This document shows, piece after piece, positions 1 through 10,830 of a stretch of DNA of 64,000 nucleotides. The stretch comes from Bacillota bacterium (GTDB taxonomy: Bacteria; Bacillota; Clostridia; Christensenellales; UBA1242), in NCBI GenBank assembly GCA_009784185.1, contig WRCD01000004.1:1-64000 (forward strand), in the 5' to 3' direction. The notes under the pieces were generated by a model, which saw only the letters and a program-made list of their open reading frames with translations, ran no database searches and was not told where the DNA came from. Numbering within the stretch: the first letter of the stretch is position 1; the number at the start of each line of letters is the position of its first letter. The position numbers and the translations under genes were made by a program.

Positions 1-2
1 CG

Positions 3-1727
3 CTTAAGGTTGAAATTAAAAGTGAAAATTGTATGTGCTATGCCGGGCACGTTGTATCTGATATTAAATTAGCACCGTCGCCTGTCTGGATGCAGCAGCG
101 CTTAAAACTGGTTGGATTAAAGCCTATCAACAACATTGTGGATATAACCAACTATGTACTATGGGAAATAGGTCAGCCGCTGCATGCTTTTGATTACAAC
201 AAAATTAACGGCGCAAGCATTATAGTGCAAATGGGGCAGGGGGAGACGTTTAAGGCCCTCAACACGCAGGAATATAAACTGTGTGAAAACACGCTGGTTG
301 TTGCGGACAAAAGTAAGCCGCTTGCCATGGCAGGTGTTATGGGCGGGTTTGATGAATCGGTTGGCGATAAAACTACGGCTGTAGTGTTTGAAAGCGCAAT
401 ATTTGACCGAGCCAATATCAGAAAAACCAGCCGCAGGCTTGGTTTGCGCACCGATGCTTCCGCCAGGTTTGAGCGCGGGGTGGCACCGGTTCTTTGCCAG
501 ATGGGAATAAGCCGTGCGCTGAACCTTGTTAACGAATTAAAAATTGGAAACATAACAAAAACAACGGCCAAAGCCGGATTTGCAGAAGCAAAAAACAAGA
601 TATTAAGCTTTGAATATAGTCTTATTCCGGCAAGGTTCGGGCTTGATGTTCAGGAATTAGATGCCATAGCAATATTGGGCCGCCTAGGTATAAAAACCAC
701 AATAACCGGTGGTGTTATGCAATGTGTAATACCATCTATACGTACAGACCTAATAAACGCAGACGATATATGTGAGGAAATTATCAGGATTTACGGCTTT
801 GACAAACTGCCGTCCACGCTAATGGAAAAGGCTAAAATTACAATAAGTGTAAAAGACAGAATCCAATTACTGGGTCGGGAACTGAAGCAGTTAATGATAT
901 CTGCCGGCGCACATGAGGTGATTACGCTGCCGCTAAACTCTCCGGCAATAGCCGAAAAGTTGCTAATGAATGAGCCTAAAGATGTTGTAAAAATCTCCAA
1001 TCCGCTTGGCTTGGAGTACTCGGTTATGAGGACCGAAATGGCGCACAGCCTTTTGGAAGTTATAAACACAAACTTAAAGCGCAAAAACCGTGAGTTTGCC
1101 ATTTTTGAATGGGGGCGGATTTATCAATCAACCGGAGAAACCGATGTTCTGGCATATGCAACCTGTAAGCAGGATGCCGGCTTTTTGAGCACGAAAGCTG
1201 TTTTAGAGCTTGTTTCTTCTAAGCTTGGTATCCCGTTTGGTTATAAGAAAACCGCTTGTCCATACCTGCACCCAAACCTGTCTGCCGATATGTTTGTTGG
1301 AAATAATAAGGTGGGGTATATGGGCAAAGTGCACCCGGTTGTATTAAAAAATCTGGAAATGGATGTAAACACAAATATTTATCTTTTTGAACTGAGCTTA
1401 AACAAGCTGCCCGACACTAAGAAGCGAAAACCAAAACCGCTGCCTAAATTCCCGGCCAGTGAACGCGACCTTGCTGTAGTTGTTGATGAAACAGTTGCCG
1501 CCGGTGAGCTGCTTGACCTTGTTAAGAGCAAGGCAGGCAGCAACTGTGAGAGTGTTGAGTTTCTGGATGAATATAAGGGGATACAGATTGGAAGCGGCAA
1601 AAAAAGCATTGCGTTAAGACTTGTATTCAGAAACGCAAGCGCAACGTTAACCGACACAGAAGTGCAGGGCTGCATGGACCTGATATTAACTGCACTTGAA
1701 ACAAAGTATAATGCTAAAATCAGGTAA
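3..1727 (+). CDS. pheT: Phenylalanine--tRNA ligase beta subunit, 5'-truncated by window edge
   Basis: Frame is open from base 3; contains GLKPINNIVDITNYVLWEIGQPLHAFD and a C-terminal FDX-ACB-like domain (KFPASERDLAVVVDE). Confidence 0.95.
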   Translation, partial: LKVEIKSENCMCYAGHVVSDIKLAPSPVWMQQRLKLVGLKPINNIVDITNYVLWEIGQPLHAFDYNKINGASIIVQMGQGETFKALNTQEYKLCENTLVVADKSKPLAMAGVMGGFDESVGDKTTAVVFESAIFDRANIRKTSRRLGLRTDASARFERGVAPVLCQMGISRALNLVNELKIGNITKTTAKAGFAEAKNKILSFEYSLIPARFGLDVQELDAIAILGRLGIKTTITGGVMQCVIPSIRTDLINADDICEEIIRIYGFDKLPSTLMEKAKITISVKDRIQLLGRELKQLMISAGAHEVITLPLNSPAIAEKLLMNEPKDVVKISNPLGLEYSVMRTEMAHSLLEVINTNLKRKNREFAIFEWGRIYQSTGETDVLAYATCKQDAGFLSTKAVLELVSSKLGIPFGYKKTACPYLHPNLSADMFVGNNKVGYMGKVHPVVLKNLEMDVNTNIYLFELSLNKLPDTKKRKPKPLPKFPASERDLAVVVDETVAAGELLDLVKSKAGSNCESVEFLDEYKGIQIGSGKKSIALRLVFRNASATLTDTEVQGCMDLILTALETKYNAKIR

Positions 1728-1730
1728 AAC

Positions 1731-2870
1731 ATGAAAAACAAATTTGTTTATTTAGACAATGCCGCAACCACGCCGATACTGGCCGAGGCAGCCGCAGCCA
1801 TAACAAGGGCAGACGAAGAGTTGTTTTTTAATCCGTCTGCTGCATATGGTCAGGCACTTGAGGTTAAAAAGCGGCTTGATGACGCAAGCAAAAAATTACT
1901 GGAAAGTCTCGGCGCAAAAGGGTACGGGATTGTTTTTTCGTCAGGTGCAACCGAAGCCAACAATCTTATTATTCAGGGAGGCATGAAAAAAAATAAGCAG
2001 CTGATTATTTCGGCCGGTGAGCATCCGTCCGTATACGAATGCGCCAAAACACTTAAAAATAACGGAACGGAAGTACTGTATGCGCCGTTAAACAAAGACG
2101 GTACAACAGACCTGAATTGGCTGAGGGCCAATGTCACTTCTAAAACCGGACTGGTTAGTATAATGCACGTAAGCAACGAGACCGGCGCAATTAACAACCT
2201 GACGGAGATAGTTAAAATTGTAAAGAAGGTGAATTCTGCTTGTATAATTCATTCGGACGGTGCCCAGGCAATTGGAAAAACCGATGTAAATCTGGCTGCA
2301 AGCGGGGTTGATGCATACACTACAAGCGCACATAAGTTTGGCGGGCCAAAAGGTGTGGGTGCACTGATTGTTAAAAACGGGATTGGCGTTAAGCCTATTG
2401 TGTTTGGCGGCGGCCAGCAGCGCGGGCTGCGAAGCGGAACCGAAAACACGGCAGGAATTTTGGGGATGTGTAAAGCGGCTGAGATTGCAATAAAAGGCTG
2501 TTTAAACAACCGGCTGCTTTACACCGAATTTAAAAAGATTTTTTTAGAAACTCTGGACAAGAACAGAGTTGAATACAAATTAAACTCCTGTCTAAACTGT
2601 GTGCCGGGTATAGTTTCGCTCAGCTTTACCGGGCTTAAGGGCGAAGTGCTGTTGCATATGCTGGAGGAACATGATATACTTATCGGCACAGGCTCGGCGT
2701 GCAGCAGCAAGGCGCCGGACAACCGCACACTTAAGGGCATGGGGCGCTCAAACGGAGAAATAAACGGTGCAATAAGAATTAGTTTTGGGGTCTGCAATAC
2801 ATCAGCGGAGGTGCGTCAGGCTGCCGCAATACTGGCTGATGCCGTAAAAAAATTAGAGGATAGCAAATGA
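1731..2870 (+). CDS. Cysteine desulfurase (NifS/IscS family)
   Basis: YLDNAATTP start, SAHKFGGPKGVGAL PLP-lysine motif, GTGSACSS active-site Cys loop. Confidence 0.95.
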   Translation: MKNKFVYLDNAATTPILAEAAAAITRADEELFFNPSAAYGQALEVKKRLDDASKKLLESLGAKGYGIVFSSGATEANNLIIQGGMKKNKQLIISAGEHPSVYECAKTLKNNGTEVLYAPLNKDGTTDLNWLRANVTSKTGLVSIMHVSNETGAINNLTEIVKIVKKVNSACIIHSDGAQAIGKTDVNLAASGVDAYTTSAHKFGGPKGVGALIVKNGIGVKPIVFGGGQQRGLRSGTENTAGILGMCKAAEIAIKGCLNNRLLYTEFKKIFLETLDKNRVEYKLNSCLNCVPGIVSLSFTGLKGEVLLHMLEEHDILIGTGSACSSKAPDNRTLKGMGRSNGEINGAIRISFGVCNTSAEVRQAAAILADAVKKLEDSK

Positions 2871-4024
2871 AGCAGGTAATTATAATCAGATACAGTGAAA
2901 TACACCTGAAAGGCGATAACCGCAGTTTTTTTGAGAATCTGCTGGCGCAGAACATAAAGCGGGTTTTAACCGGTTTTATGTATACATTAAATAAAATTTC
3001 GGGGAGATATATAATAACCGACTATATAACCGCAGATGAGCCGCAGCTTTTAATGCAGCTGCAGTTGGTTTTTGGCATACATAGCCTGAGCCCCGGCTTC
3101 CAGGTAAAAACCAAGGTGGATGACATAAAGGCAATAGTGTCAAAACTTAATATATCGGGCGAAACCTTTAAGGTGGTAACGCGCAGGGCAGATAAGTCGT
3201 TTGCCATAGGCTCAATGGAGTTTTCGGCCGAGCTTGGCGGAGTTGTGCTAAGAAACAATAAAGATGTTAAGGTAGATGTTAACAACCCTGCGGTAATAAT
3301 AAATGTGGACATACGTGAAGACGGTTTTACGTATATAAGCACGGTTACAACCCCCGGCGCAAACGGAATGCCGTCCGGCAGTTCCGGAAAGGGATTATTG
3401 TTGTTATCCGGCGGCATAGACAGCCCCGTTGCCGGGTACTGCATGGCAAAACGCGGAATGAGTCTTAATGCTTTGCACTTTTACAGTTTTCCGTATACCA
3501 GCAAACAGGCGCTTGAAAAAGTAAAGACTCTGGCCAAAAGGCTCAGTGAATTTTCCGGTGAGATAAATTTATATACCGTGCCGTTTACCTTTGTTCAGGA
3601 GCAGATAAACAAAAATTGCAATAAAGATTACATGATAATAGTTATGCGCCGGATTATGATGCGCATTGCCGAAAAACTGGCAGCCAAAAACGGCTGCGGT
3701 GCAATTATATCAGGCGAGAGCCTGGGTCAGGTTGCAAGCCAGACATTGGAGAGTATTACGGTTACCAATGCGCTGGTCAGAAGCATGCCTATATTCAGGC
3801 CGCTTATAGGCAGTGATAAGCAGGAGATTATGGATACGGCACGTAAGATTGGAACATACGACACTTCAATATTACCGTATGAGGACTGCTGCACTGTATT
3901 TTTGCCAAAGAATCCCGTAACCAGACCAAACCTGGACAGGGTTGAAAAAGAAGAATCCAAGTTAAACATAGCCGAACTGGTGGATATATGTGTATCCAAA
4001 GCCGAACATGAAATAATTAATTAA
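2867..4024 (+). CDS. thiI: tRNA 4-thiouridine sulfurtransferase ThiI
   Basis: RYSEIHLKGDNR start, LLSGGIDSPVAGY PP-loop, overlaps upstream desulfurase by ATGA. Confidence 0.95.
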   Translation: MKQVIIIRYSEIHLKGDNRSFFENLLAQNIKRVLTGFMYTLNKISGRYIITDYITADEPQLLMQLQLVFGIHSLSPGFQVKTKVDDIKAIVSKLNISGETFKVVTRRADKSFAIGSMEFSAELGGVVLRNNKDVKVDVNNPAVIINVDIREDGFTYISTVTTPGANGMPSGSSGKGLLLLSGGIDSPVAGYCMAKRGMSLNALHFYSFPYTSKQALEKVKTLAKRLSEFSGEINLYTVPFTFVQEQINKNCNKDYMIIVMRRIMMRIAEKLAAKNGCGAIISGESLGQVASQTLESITVTNALVRSMPIFRPLIGSDKQEIMDTARKIGTYDTSILPYEDCCTVFLPKNPVTRPNLDRVEKEESKLNIAELVDICVSKAEHEIIN

Positions 4025-4046
4025 AAGCACCCGCATGGGTGCTTTT
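4023..4046. terminator. Bidirectional intrinsic terminator between convergent genes
   Basis: AAAAGCACCC-GCAT-GGGTGCTTTT perfect hairpin flanked by A/T runs. Confidence 0.8.
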
Positions 4047-4048
4047 AG

Positions 4049-4828
4049 TTACAAATGTTTTTTCCAGCGGTAGTTTCCGGTAAAGTTGTTTGCCAGGTGT
4101 CCGAAACTCATTATTATTAAAACTATGGCGGAATACGCGGCCTCGCCCATAAATCCGATACTTACTCCCCAGGTAACAATAAGCAGGATATTTACAATTT
4201 TCCATATCAGCCAGTTGTCCCGGTACATATACATTGATAACACTGCTGCGGCAAAAGCCAAAGTAATGTTTAGTGACTCAATTATTGCCGCCAGCACAAT
4301 GCTGCCGGTTACGCTTGCTATTGCCGTGTATGTTGAACTGATTAACGTATCACCAAAGTAAAAGTTAATTAGGTACAGCACTCCCGTAACCAAAACAGTG
4401 GCGGCCAGCGTTGTTCCGCATACAATAAGCCAGCCTTTTTTGCTTAGCTGTTTAGACAATGCAGCATTGAGGTTTGGTGTTTTGCTCCATTTAAATATCG
4501 CGCCTATTGCAAGCGGCGTACGCACCAAAAGAAAGTATGCCGCCATGCCGTACCAGCCGAACCAGAAACAGCTAAAGCCGAAAAGCAATATATGAATTGC
4601 AGCCAGATATTGTCCGATAATTTTAAATCTGGCTATATAAACAGAGCAGAGTATGCCTGTAATGCTGCAGACACAGGCAAGTACCGGCATAATAACTCTA
4701 TCCATAACGCCCGACGAAACAAGCACAAATGAAAGCACCATGCCCGCAATGCTGGCAATGGAAACAAAAACTATTATCGTGTTTTCAATTCTTTCTAACT
4801 GCTTCCTGGTAATTGCTTTTGCTATCAT
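4049..4828 (-). CDS. Multi-pass membrane protein, possibly PnuC-like nicotinamide mononucleotide transporter
   Basis: About 7 hydrophobic segments; NWLIWKIVNI segment resembles PnuC family. Confidence 0.5.
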   Translation of the reverse strand: MIAKAITRKQLERIENTIIVFVSIASIAGMVLSFVLVSSGVMDRVIMPVLACVCSITGILCSVYIARFKIIGQYLAAIHILLFGFSCFWFGWYGMAAYFLLVRTPLAIGAIFKWSKTPNLNAALSKQLSKKGWLIVCGTTLAATVLVTGVLYLINFYFGDTLISSTYTAIASVTGSIVLAAIIESLNITLAFAAAVLSMYMYRDNWLIWKIVNILLIVTWGVSIGFMGEAAYSAIVLIIMSFGHLANNFTGNYRWKKHL

Positions 4829-4860
4829 ATATGTTAATTCTACTTATTTTGAAAAATTTG

Positions 4861-6984
4861 TCAAATTATTATCTGATTAAACCATTGGGATGTTATCCTT
4901 TTCAGCGGCGCAACAAACTCGTAGTCGTGTTCGTATGTGTCATTTGGAAGGTCATATGCCGGAAGTTCCAGCGGGGCAGGCGGTAATCCGTGCTCCTGTG
5001 CTGTTTCCGGCAGATAGTTTGTATCGGAAACTTTGGTTGGTGCATATCGTTTACTAAAAACGTCTGTTAACGTGTAGCGTTCGGGCGTGTCTTCTGCGGC
5101 CAGAAACAGTTTTTGATTTTCATAATCAATCCGGTTAAGCCGCAGATTTTCAACCGTATCCGGCATGATGAACCCGGCAGGCTTGTTCCGGGCGTAAAGT
5201 GACTTTAATATAGTTCTGCTGAGATTAGCCCCGATAGTTCCTCCGTTTTCGCTTTGCAGCAGGTTGAGTTCAGGCTTTCCGCTGCTGTTGCCGAACCAGA
5301 CGCACAAAGTATGCCCGGTGGTATAACCTACATTCCATGCATCGGTATTGCTGTGGCTGCCCGGGGCTCCGGCTGTGCCGGTTTTGCTTGCAATATCTAT
5401 GCCCAAATCCCTTAAACGCCGTGCTGTGCCGCGCCTGACCGAGTCGCGCAAGGTATCGGTTATTAAGTACGCTGTGTCACTTTCAAATGCCCGGACAGGC
5501 CTGCAATTGTGCCGGTACATTACTTTGCCGTTTTCGGTCTCAATTTTACGAATAGTTGTGGGCTTGGTGTATAATCCGCCGTTTGCAAAAGCCGAATATG
5601 CGCCTGTAACAGCTATCGGATTAACACCGTGTTTCATAGCACCGAGTGCAAGCGCAAGATGGTTGTCGTCAGCAGCAAACTCAATACCAAGTTTGCTGCT
5701 TAAGTTTTTGGCTTTTTCTATGCCCACATACTCCAAGGTTTTTACCGCAGGTATGTTAAGCGAATCCGCAATACTTTTCCGCACATTTGTCCATCCCAGA
5801 TATTTCCCTCCGATATTTTCCGGCGAATAATCGCTAAAACTAACCGGCTCGTCCAGCACAGGAGTGGCAGGTGAGAGAATTCCGTGTTCAAAAGCCGGGG
5901 CATACACCAAAAACGGTTTTACAATACTTCCGCCCGGACGCTTGATTCTGTATAAATCGGTATTCCGGGTTTGCGATACCGCCGAAATCATGCCCGTACT
6001 GTTTAACAGGATTGCAGCACTCTCATAATCCGGATAAGCCTTTATACTGTCTGATACAAGCTTTTGTTCGGCAGTATCCATGTAAGTATATATTTTTAAT
6101 CTGCCGCAGGCTATTTCGTGTTCACTTAAGCTCAGCAGCTCTTCTGCTTCTGCCATAACAAGTCTGAAGTACGCCTCTGCGTAATTACCGGAAAATCCGT
6201 GGCTTGTTTTCAGCTCCGAATCCGCCGCTGTTTTGTATTCCTGCGGGGTAATTTTGCCGTCCTGAAGCATCTCCCATAATACTAAATTGCGTCTGCTTAC
6301 GCATTGCTCCGGCCTTGAAACAGGAGAATACAATTTGGGGGACTTAATAACGGCCGCAAGCGTTGCGCCCTCAGACAAAGACAGGCTGCCGGCCGGCTTG
6401 TTAAAAAACACATTGGAAGCCTGCTCTATGCCATATGCACCATTCCCAAAATAAATTGTGTTTAAATAGCATTCCAGAATTTCGTCTTTACTGCACGCCC
6501 GCTCCAGCTTTATTGCCAGATATGCTTCCATAAGCTTGCGCTCATACGTTTTTTCATTGCTCAGAAAGCGGTTTTTAACAAGCTGCTGGCTGATTGTGGA
6601 CGCTCCTTCCACCGTGTTTCCGGAGGCTATGTTCTTGTACATTGCCGCCAGAATTCGCCTCGGGTTGAGCCCCTTGTGCAGATAAAAATTTTTATCCTCA
6701 ACCGAAACAAACGCGTCAATTACGTGTGCGGGTAAGTCCGATAAGTTTACCCTGGGCCTGCCGTTTATGCCCGATTCGGATATCAGTTTATCATCGGCGG
6801 AATAGAAACTTGTCTGAGCGTTTAAGGTTGTCAAACTCCGGCTGTTGAAACCGGCCTGGGTTTCGGCTTTTAAAACAGCTATCCCAACAAAAACTCCAAT
6901 TGAAAGGAAAGCCGCACCAACTATTGACATAAGGATAACAGCTGAAAGACCAAGCACTTTTCTTATTTTCGTCCGTCTTTTCAT
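4861..6984 (-). CDS. Class A penicillin-binding protein (PBP1A family)
   Basis: EDKNFYLHKGLNPRRILAAMYKN and GASTISQQLVKN glycosyltransferase motifs; SKTGTAG transpeptidase motif. Confidence 0.93.
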   Translation of the reverse strand: MKRRTKIRKVLGLSAVILMSIVGAAFLSIGVFVGIAVLKAETQAGFNSRSLTTLNAQTSFYSADDKLISESGINGRPRVNLSDLPAHVIDAFVSVEDKNFYLHKGLNPRRILAAMYKNIASGNTVEGASTISQQLVKNRFLSNEKTYERKLMEAYLAIKLERACSKDEILECYLNTIYFGNGAYGIEQASNVFFNKPAGSLSLSEGATLAAVIKSPKLYSPVSRPEQCVSRRNLVLWEMLQDGKITPQEYKTAADSELKTSHGFSGNYAEAYFRLVMAEAEELLSLSEHEIACGRLKIYTYMDTAEQKLVSDSIKAYPDYESAAILLNSTGMISAVSQTRNTDLYRIKRPGGSIVKPFLVYAPAFEHGILSPATPVLDEPVSFSDYSPENIGGKYLGWTNVRKSIADSLNIPAVKTLEYVGIEKAKNLSSKLGIEFAADDNHLALALGAMKHGVNPIAVTGAYSAFANGGLYTKPTTIRKIETENGKVMYRHNCRPVRAFESDTAYLITDTLRDSVRRGTARRLRDLGIDIASKTGTAGAPGSHSNTDAWNVGYTTGHTLCVWFGNSSGKPELNLLQSENGGTIGANLSRTILKSLYARNKPAGFIMPDTVENLRLNRIDYENQKLFLAAEDTPERYTLTDVFSKRYAPTKVSDTNYLPETAQEHGLPPAPLELPAYDLPNDTYEHDYEFVAPLKRITSQWFNQIII

Positions 6985-7025
6985 ATGGTTATTATCCGGA
7001 ATTTTCTTGTATTAATACAATCCTC

Positions 7026-7054
7026 TTGTATCTTTGCGGCAAATCCGTTATAAT
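7026..7054 (+). promoter_or_regulatory. Predicted sigma-A promoter for miaB-mutS-mutL-miaA
   Basis: TTGTAT-N17-TATAAT upstream of GAGGAG Shine-Dalgarno and GTG start at 7075. Confidence 0.7.
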
Positions 7055-7074
7055 TAGCGGTGAGGAGACTAACT

Positions 7075-8217
7075 GTGGCTAAGGGCAATTATAAAATACT
7101 TACATACGGCTGTCAGATGAATGAGCACGAGTCCGAAAAACTTGCGGGCATTTTAACCGCAAAGGGGTATGTGCCCGCCGAAAAGAAAGAGGACGCCGGC
7201 ATGATTGTGCTTAACACCTGCTGTATACGCGAAAGTGCAGAATCACGGATAATTGCTCATATCGGAGCATTAAAAACCTTAGCCCGTAAAAACCCGGAGC
7301 TGGTAGTTATTGTTTGCGGATGTATGAGTCAGCAGGACGGAATGGAAGCGTCTCTCCGTCAGAAGTTTCCGTTTATAAGCATAGTATTGGGTACGCATAA
7401 CATTGACCGATTGGGCGAATATTTAGACGAGTTTTTGGAGGGCCGGAAGTATTTAAACAGAGTGGTGTCCGGCAGCGGCACAATAACCGAAGGTACACCG
7501 GTATTGCGTGAAGCAAACACTAATGCATGGGTAAACATTATGTACGGGTGCAACAACTTTTGCAGTTATTGTATTGTGCCGTATGTACGCGGGCGTGAGC
7601 GGAGCAGAGAGGCGAGAGATATTCTGGCCGAAGTGTCTGAGCTTGCTAAAAGCGGCAAGTATAAAACCATGACCTTATTGGGTCAGAATGTAAACAGTTA
7701 TGGCAAAGACTTGGAGCAAAAGATTTCATTTGCCGGTTTGATTAGGCAGGCAGCCGAAATTGCACCTAATCAGACAATTTGCTTTATGACCAGCCACCCG
7801 AAAGACTTTTCAGACGAATTAATCCGGACGATAGCAGCTGTGCCGAACATAAGTAAATCAATCCACTTGCCGGTTCAGTCGGGCAGTAATGCAGTGCTTA
7901 GAGCAATGAACAGGGGTTATACTCGTGAGGACTACATAACACTTACACAAAAGATTTTTAAAAGCATTCCGGATGCCGCAATTACTACCGACATTATAGT
8001 TGGTTTTCCTGGCGAAACCGATGAGGATTACCTACAAACCGAAGAGCTGGTCAAGCTTATACAATTTAACAGCGCCTTTATATTTATGTATAGCAAGCGA
8101 AGCGGTACTGTTGCAGCAAAACTGGACGGTCAGATACCGATTGCTGTAAAACGCCGGCGCATACATAGGCTGCAGGAAATACAAATACAAATATCAAGGA
8201 ACAAAAGAGGAAAATAG
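7075..8217 (+). CDS. miaB: tRNA-2-methylthio-N6-dimethylallyladenosine synthase MiaB, apparently lacking the TRAM domain
   Basis: TYGCQMNEHESE, NTCCIRESAE and GCNNFCSYCIVPYVRGRERSR radical-SAM motifs; ends at ...RRRIHRLQEIQIQISRNKRGK. Confidence 0.93.
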   Translation: MAKGNYKILTYGCQMNEHESEKLAGILTAKGYVPAEKKEDAGMIVLNTCCIRESAESRIIAHIGALKTLARKNPELVVIVCGCMSQQDGMEASLRQKFPFISIVLGTHNIDRLGEYLDEFLEGRKYLNRVVSGSGTITEGTPVLREANTNAWVNIMYGCNNFCSYCIVPYVRGRERSREARDILAEVSELAKSGKYKTMTLLGQNVNSYGKDLEQKISFAGLIRQAAEIAPNQTICFMTSHPKDFSDELIRTIAAVPNISKSIHLPVQSGSNAVLRAMNRGYTREDYITLTQKIFKSIPDAAITTDIIVGFPGETDEDYLQTEELVKLIQFNSAFIFMYSKRSGTVAAKLDGQIPIAVKRRRIHRLQEIQIQISRNKRGK

Positions 8218-8220
8218 ATT

Positions 8221-10830
8221 ATGCCGTTATCACCGATGATGCAACATTATTTAACAGTAAAGCAGGAGTATCCGGACTGTATTGTTTTTTATCGTCTGGG
8301 TGATTTTTACGAAATGTTTTTTGAAGATGCAAAAACAGCTTCTTCCGAACTGGACATTGCGTTAACCGGCCGAGACTGCGGTTTGCCTGAGCGCGCACCG
8401 ATGTGCGGTATACCATATCATGCTGCAGAAAATTATATTGCTAAATTATTAGAGAAGGGGTACAAGGTTGCAATATGCGAGCAGCTTACCGATGCGGTTA
8501 AGGGCAGAATGGTAGAGCGGGGCGTAACACGCGTAATTACGCCGGGTACGGTAACCGAGGAAAGCTTATTAGACGAAAAAAAGAACAATTTTATAGCTTC
8601 GGTGTTTATGAACAAAGACAACAGTATAGGCCTCTCCTGGGTAGACGTTACCACAGGCGAATTTAATATGCTCGGGTTTGAAGGAAGCAAAGCACTTGAA
8701 GAATTGAATTCTGCGCTTAGCAGCATTGCTCCCAAAGAAATTGTAAGCAACAGCGAGATGTATCTGAACAGTGTCAATCTGCCCGTTGTAAAGGTTGGCG
8801 CCGTGCCCAAATTCAGCAGCTTTATTGACGGGGCCTATGCATATAGTAAGGCTGTAGCAAGCGTGCTGGAGCAGCTTAAAATCGGAAGTCTGGTGGTGCT
8901 GGGCTGTGAGGACAAAAAGCAGGGCGTCTGCTCGGCAGGCGCGCTTATCGAGTATTTAAAACTAACGCAAAAACGTTCGCTTATACATATCAACCATATA
9001 AATGTGGTGCATGATACAAGCTTTATGCATATAGATGCGCATAGCAGAAGAAACCTTGAGCTGACCGAAACCATGCGCGACAGAAAATTCCGCGGCTCGC
9101 TGCTTTGGGTGCTTGATAACACCTGCAGTGCAATGGGAGCAAGGCTCCTGCGGAAATGGATAGAGCAGCCCCTTCAGAATGCAGACGACATAAACAATAG
9201 ATTAAATGCTGTTGATGAGCTTGTTGAAAGTACAGTTTTGCGGCAAAATCTGGTAGAGAGCTTAGATAATATGCGGGATATAGAACGGCTTTGCGGGCGT
9301 ATTGGGTACCGCAACGAGTTTTTGCCGAGAAATGCGCTTAATCTGCTTGATGCACTTAAACGTCTGCCGCAAATTAAGCAGGTGTTATCGTCATTTAAAA
9401 CACCGCTTTTATCCGGTGCCGCAAACAAAATTGGCGACTTTAAAGAAATTGAAAGCCTATTGGAGCGCAGTATCAGGCCGGATGCGCCTGCAATTTTGCG
9501 TGACGGCGGTTTTATAAAAAAAGGGTATAATGCAGAACTTGATAAGTTAAATTCAGCCTCAACCGACGGTAAGCTTTGGCTGGCTCAATTGGAAGCCAAA
9601 GAACGGGAGCTTACCGGAATTAAGATGCTGAAAATCGGCTATAACCAGATTTTCGGTTATTACATAGAGGTTACAAAAGGCAGCAAGGACCAGGTGCCTT
9701 TCAGGTATTCCAGAAAACAGACACTATTAAACTGTGAGCGCTATGTTACCGAAGAACTGAAAGCTATGGAAGACTCAATAACCGGCGCCACAGAAAAAGC
9801 TGTTAATATGGAAAAACAGCTGTTTAATGAAATTGTAGATAAATTACGGCAATACATAAAACCGCTGCAAGCGGCAGCAAGTGCGGTTGCGTTAACCGAT
9901 GCTCTTGTATCGCTTGCCATAACTGCGGTGCAAAACAACTATTGCAAACCAACAATCAACAACAAAATCAGGCGGATTTTAATTCAGAACGGGCGTCATC
10001 CGGTTGTTGAAAAACTGCAGACCGGCGAGCGGTTTGTGCCTAATGATACGCTTCTGGATGAGCGGGAGAACCGCACTTTAATTATTACCGGGCCCAACAT
10101 GGCGGGAAAAAGCACATATATGCGGCAGGTTGCACTCATTGCGCTTATGGCACATTGCGGCAGTTTTGTGCCGGCCGGTAACGCCGAAATATGTCCGATT
10201 GACAGAATATTTACCAGAATTGGAGCAAGCGACGACCTTAGTGCCGGTCAAAGTACCTTTATGGTTGAAATGGTTGAGATGGCAAATATCTTGCGTAATG
10301 CTACCGATAAAAGCTTGCTGGTGCTGGATGAAATCGGGCGCGGAACCTCTACCTTTGACGGGCTGAGCATTGCCTGGTCGGTGGTTGAATATGTTTCCGA
10401 GCAGATAAAGGCCAAAACGCTTTTTGCTACGCATTATCATGAACTGACCGAGCTTGAAGGCAAGATGCAGGGTGTTAAAAACTACAGCATTGCAATAAAG
10501 GAATTAAATAATACAATTGTGTTTTTGCGTAAAATTGTACGCGGAGGCACTCACCGCAGCTTTGGTGTTGAAGTAGCCGGCCTAGCAGGGCTGCCGCAGG
10601 ATGTAATAAGCAGGGCGCGGGTAATTTTGCACGAACTGGAGCAAGCCGACATAAACAACTCCGGCCTGCCGCTTAATTCCAAGTCTAAAAAAGAAGCACC
10701 GGCACAAGTTAAAAACTTAGAAAAAATAGAAAACAAACTAAAAGGCGTGCAGATAGAAACACTTACGCCCATAGAGGCAATAACAATTCTGGCTGATTTA
10801 GCCGAATTATTTAACAAAGGAAAAGATTAG
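8221..10830 (+). CDS. mutS: DNA mismatch repair protein MutS
   Basis: YRLGDFYEMFFEDA, TGPNMAGKSTYMRQVALI, DEIGRGTSTFDGLSIAW. Confidence 0.97.
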   Translation: MPLSPMMQHYLTVKQEYPDCIVFYRLGDFYEMFFEDAKTASSELDIALTGRDCGLPERAPMCGIPYHAAENYIAKLLEKGYKVAICEQLTDAVKGRMVERGVTRVITPGTVTEESLLDEKKNNFIASVFMNKDNSIGLSWVDVTTGEFNMLGFEGSKALEELNSALSSIAPKEIVSNSEMYLNSVNLPVVKVGAVPKFSSFIDGAYAYSKAVASVLEQLKIGSLVVLGCEDKKQGVCSAGALIEYLKLTQKRSLIHINHINVVHDTSFMHIDAHSRRNLELTETMRDRKFRGSLLWVLDNTCSAMGARLLRKWIEQPLQNADDINNRLNAVDELVESTVLRQNLVESLDNMRDIERLCGRIGYRNEFLPRNALNLLDALKRLPQIKQVLSSFKTPLLSGAANKIGDFKEIESLLERSIRPDAPAILRDGGFIKKGYNAELDKLNSASTDGKLWLAQLEAKERELTGIKMLKIGYNQIFGYYIEVTKGSKDQVPFRYSRKQTLLNCERYVTEELKAMEDSITGATEKAVNMEKQLFNEIVDKLRQYIKPLQAAASAVALTDALVSLAITAVQNNYCKPTINNKIRRILIQNGRHPVVEKLQTGERFVPNDTLLDERENRTLIITGPNMAGKSTYMRQVALIALMAHCGSFVPAGNAEICPIDRIFTRIGASDDLSAGQSTFMVEMVEMANILRNATDKSLLVLDEIGRGTSTFDGLSIAWSVVEYVSEQIKAKTLFATHYHELTELEGKMQGVKNYSIAIKELNNTIVFLRKIVRGGTHRSFGVEVAGLAGLPQDVISRARVILHELEQADINNSGLPLNSKSKKEAPAQVKNLEKIENKLKGVQIETLTPIEAITILADLAELFNKGKD

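Noticed and set aside
194-1741. Antisense ORFs of 60-160 aa (here over pheT and throughout the ORF track)
   Set aside because: They overlap strongly supported genes on the other strand, lack SD sites and recognisable motifs; treated as mirror ORFs.
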